A DNA stretch of 64,000 nucleotides from Candidatus Acidulodesulfobacterium acidiphilum (GTDB lineage Bacteria; SZUA-79; Acidulodesulfobacterales; Acidulodesulfobacteraceae): NCBI GenBank assembly GCA_008534395.1, contig SHMQ01000002.1, forward strand, positions 1 to 64,000, read 5' to 3'. The translations under genes were made by a program, and so were the position numbers. Shown piece after piece: positions 63,479 to 64,000 of the stretch; the stretch's first letter is position 1, and each line of letters starts with the position of its first letter. Below the pieces are notes generated by a model. That model was not told the DNA's origin. It saw only the letters and a list, made by a program, of their open reading frames with translations, and ran no database searches.

Positions 63479-63991
63479 TTAGCTTAACGCTTTAAAACCC
63501 TCACTTTTCAATCTAATAAATTTATTTTTTTTGACTACAACGCCGGGGATATCCAATAAGTCCCCCATTGCTTTAATCTGTTTTTTAAGTTCAGCCTCAT
63601 TTACAGCAATAAGGCTTTCCGGCGTGTTGCCGTTCTTTATACCCTCAATAAAATCCGCCATATCTATCTGAAAATCTACGCCCTCCGTGCGAACGAAATC
63701 TCCGTCTTTCAAATCGTTTTCGTCGAGATATTCGATTATGTTTTGCTTCAAAACGGATTCTTTCTCCTCAATACTTGCTACAATTACATTGCGTCGATCA
63801 CGAATACTTTTGTAAGACTCATAGGCTTTTTTAACAGGTTCGTCGAACAAATTTTGAAATATCTTTTTGAACGCCCCTGTTTTTTTTAAATTTTGTTTTG
63901 CTAATTGCAGATCACTCTGGTTTTTAACTTCGAATTTCATTTTAGATAAAACAGCATCTTTAGTAACTATTAGCTTATCTTCTTTGAACAT
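63479..63991 (-). CDS. Phage-like protein next to ssb, possibly recombination-associated
   Basis: 170 residues. Helical N-terminal two-thirds (AKQNLKKTGAFKKIFQNLFD, EPVKKAYESYKSIRDRRNVI, VASIEEKESVLKQNIIEYLD) resembles proteins preceding ssb/recT in phages, then FVRTEGVDFQIDMADFIEGI. No enzyme motif seen. ATG 63991 follows AGGAGG at the window edge. The stop is followed by a TTGTCCG-x5-CGGACAA hairpin (63460-63478). Recombination role is inference from the ssb neighbour. Confidence 0.5.
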   Translation of the reverse strand: MFKEDKLIVTKDAVLSKMKFEVKNQSDLQLAKQNLKKTGAFKKIFQNLFDEPVKKAYESYKSIRDRRNVIVASIEEKESVLKQNIIEYLDENDLKDGDFVRTEGVDFQIDMADFIEGIKNGNTPESLIAVNEAELKKQIKAMGDLLDIPGVVVKKNKFIRLKSEGFKALS

Positions 63992-64000
63992 AAAACCTCC

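Noticed and set aside
1-64000. tRNA or rRNA genes
   Set aside because: No cloverleaf or rRNA-like stretch was recognised; absence was judged by eye only.

Overview
The window is a 64-kb piece of an AT-rich conjugative element, most likely a large plasmid or an integrative element with phage-type replication genes, from a Gram-negative bacterium. Evidence for an outer membrane is a nearly complete F-type type IV secretion (T4SS) gene set, a TraV lipoprotein, periplasmic thiol enzymes and a beta-barrel protein. No rRNA, tRNA or housekeeping gene is visible, so the host phylum cannot be fixed from the sequence. Almost all genes are on the minus strand; only about 39.4-42.5 kb and 46.1-46.9 kb read the other way.

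Region by region (minus-strand transcription runs right to left). 25.1-0 kb is the transfer region: a membrane-anchored wHTH-thioredoxin fusion, a YbjQ-family protein, a beta-barrel, then TraA-like pilin, TraL, an OmpA-domain protein, TraE, TraK, TraB, a DsbC-like protein, TraV, TraC, TrbI, an S26 peptidase (TraF/TrhF type), a GGDEF protein, TraH and TraG. These are followed by cargo: a HelD-like helicase, a YdjM hydrolase, an IscB element, a degenerate HD-GYP protein, a lytic transglycosylase and the start of a Cys-rich TraN-like secreted protein. Relaxase, coupling protein, TraU, TraW and TrbC are not in the window.

25.2-31.2 kb is a type IV CRISPR-Cas locus with DinG helicase, Csf2, a Cas6-like nuclease, a single protein that looks like a Csf3-Csf1 fusion, and a 14-repeat array lying inside the operon between csf2 and cas6. 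No cas1, cas2, cas3 or cas10 is present. 31.3-39.2 kb is a phage-like replication and modification module: RusA, a replisome organizer carrying 11-bp iterons inside its own gene (a candidate origin), a C5 and an N6-adenine methyltransferase, and small DNA-binding proteins. These lie divergent from a CI/LexA-type repressor at 39.4 kb with clustered operator-like repeats. 40.3-41.9 kb holds a methyltransferase and a possible restriction partner. 42.5-46.0 kb carries a DnaG-like primase and an SNF2-type helicase. 46.1-46.9 kb carries three small RHH-like proteins, followed by an A24-type peptidase and a single-chain restriction-modification protein bracketed by a diverged duplication. 50.5-64 kb is accessory DNA: many small membrane proteins, a 5'-nucleotidase-like HAD protein, a TnpB element, RtcB RNA ligase, a second IscB and SSB.

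RNA-guided systems stand out: one type IV CRISPR locus, two IscB genes whose N-terminal parts match but whose C-terminal parts differ, two orphan IscB/omegaRNA remnants, one TnpB and an orphan TnpB-type right end. Recurrent short signals include a shared sigma70-type promoter (TTGACA-17-TATTTT), a second conserved upstream motif (AACTTCGCTATA) and a dispersed TGTCCG palindrome that also lies within coding sequences. Functions are inferred from sequence features read by eye; no database search was run.
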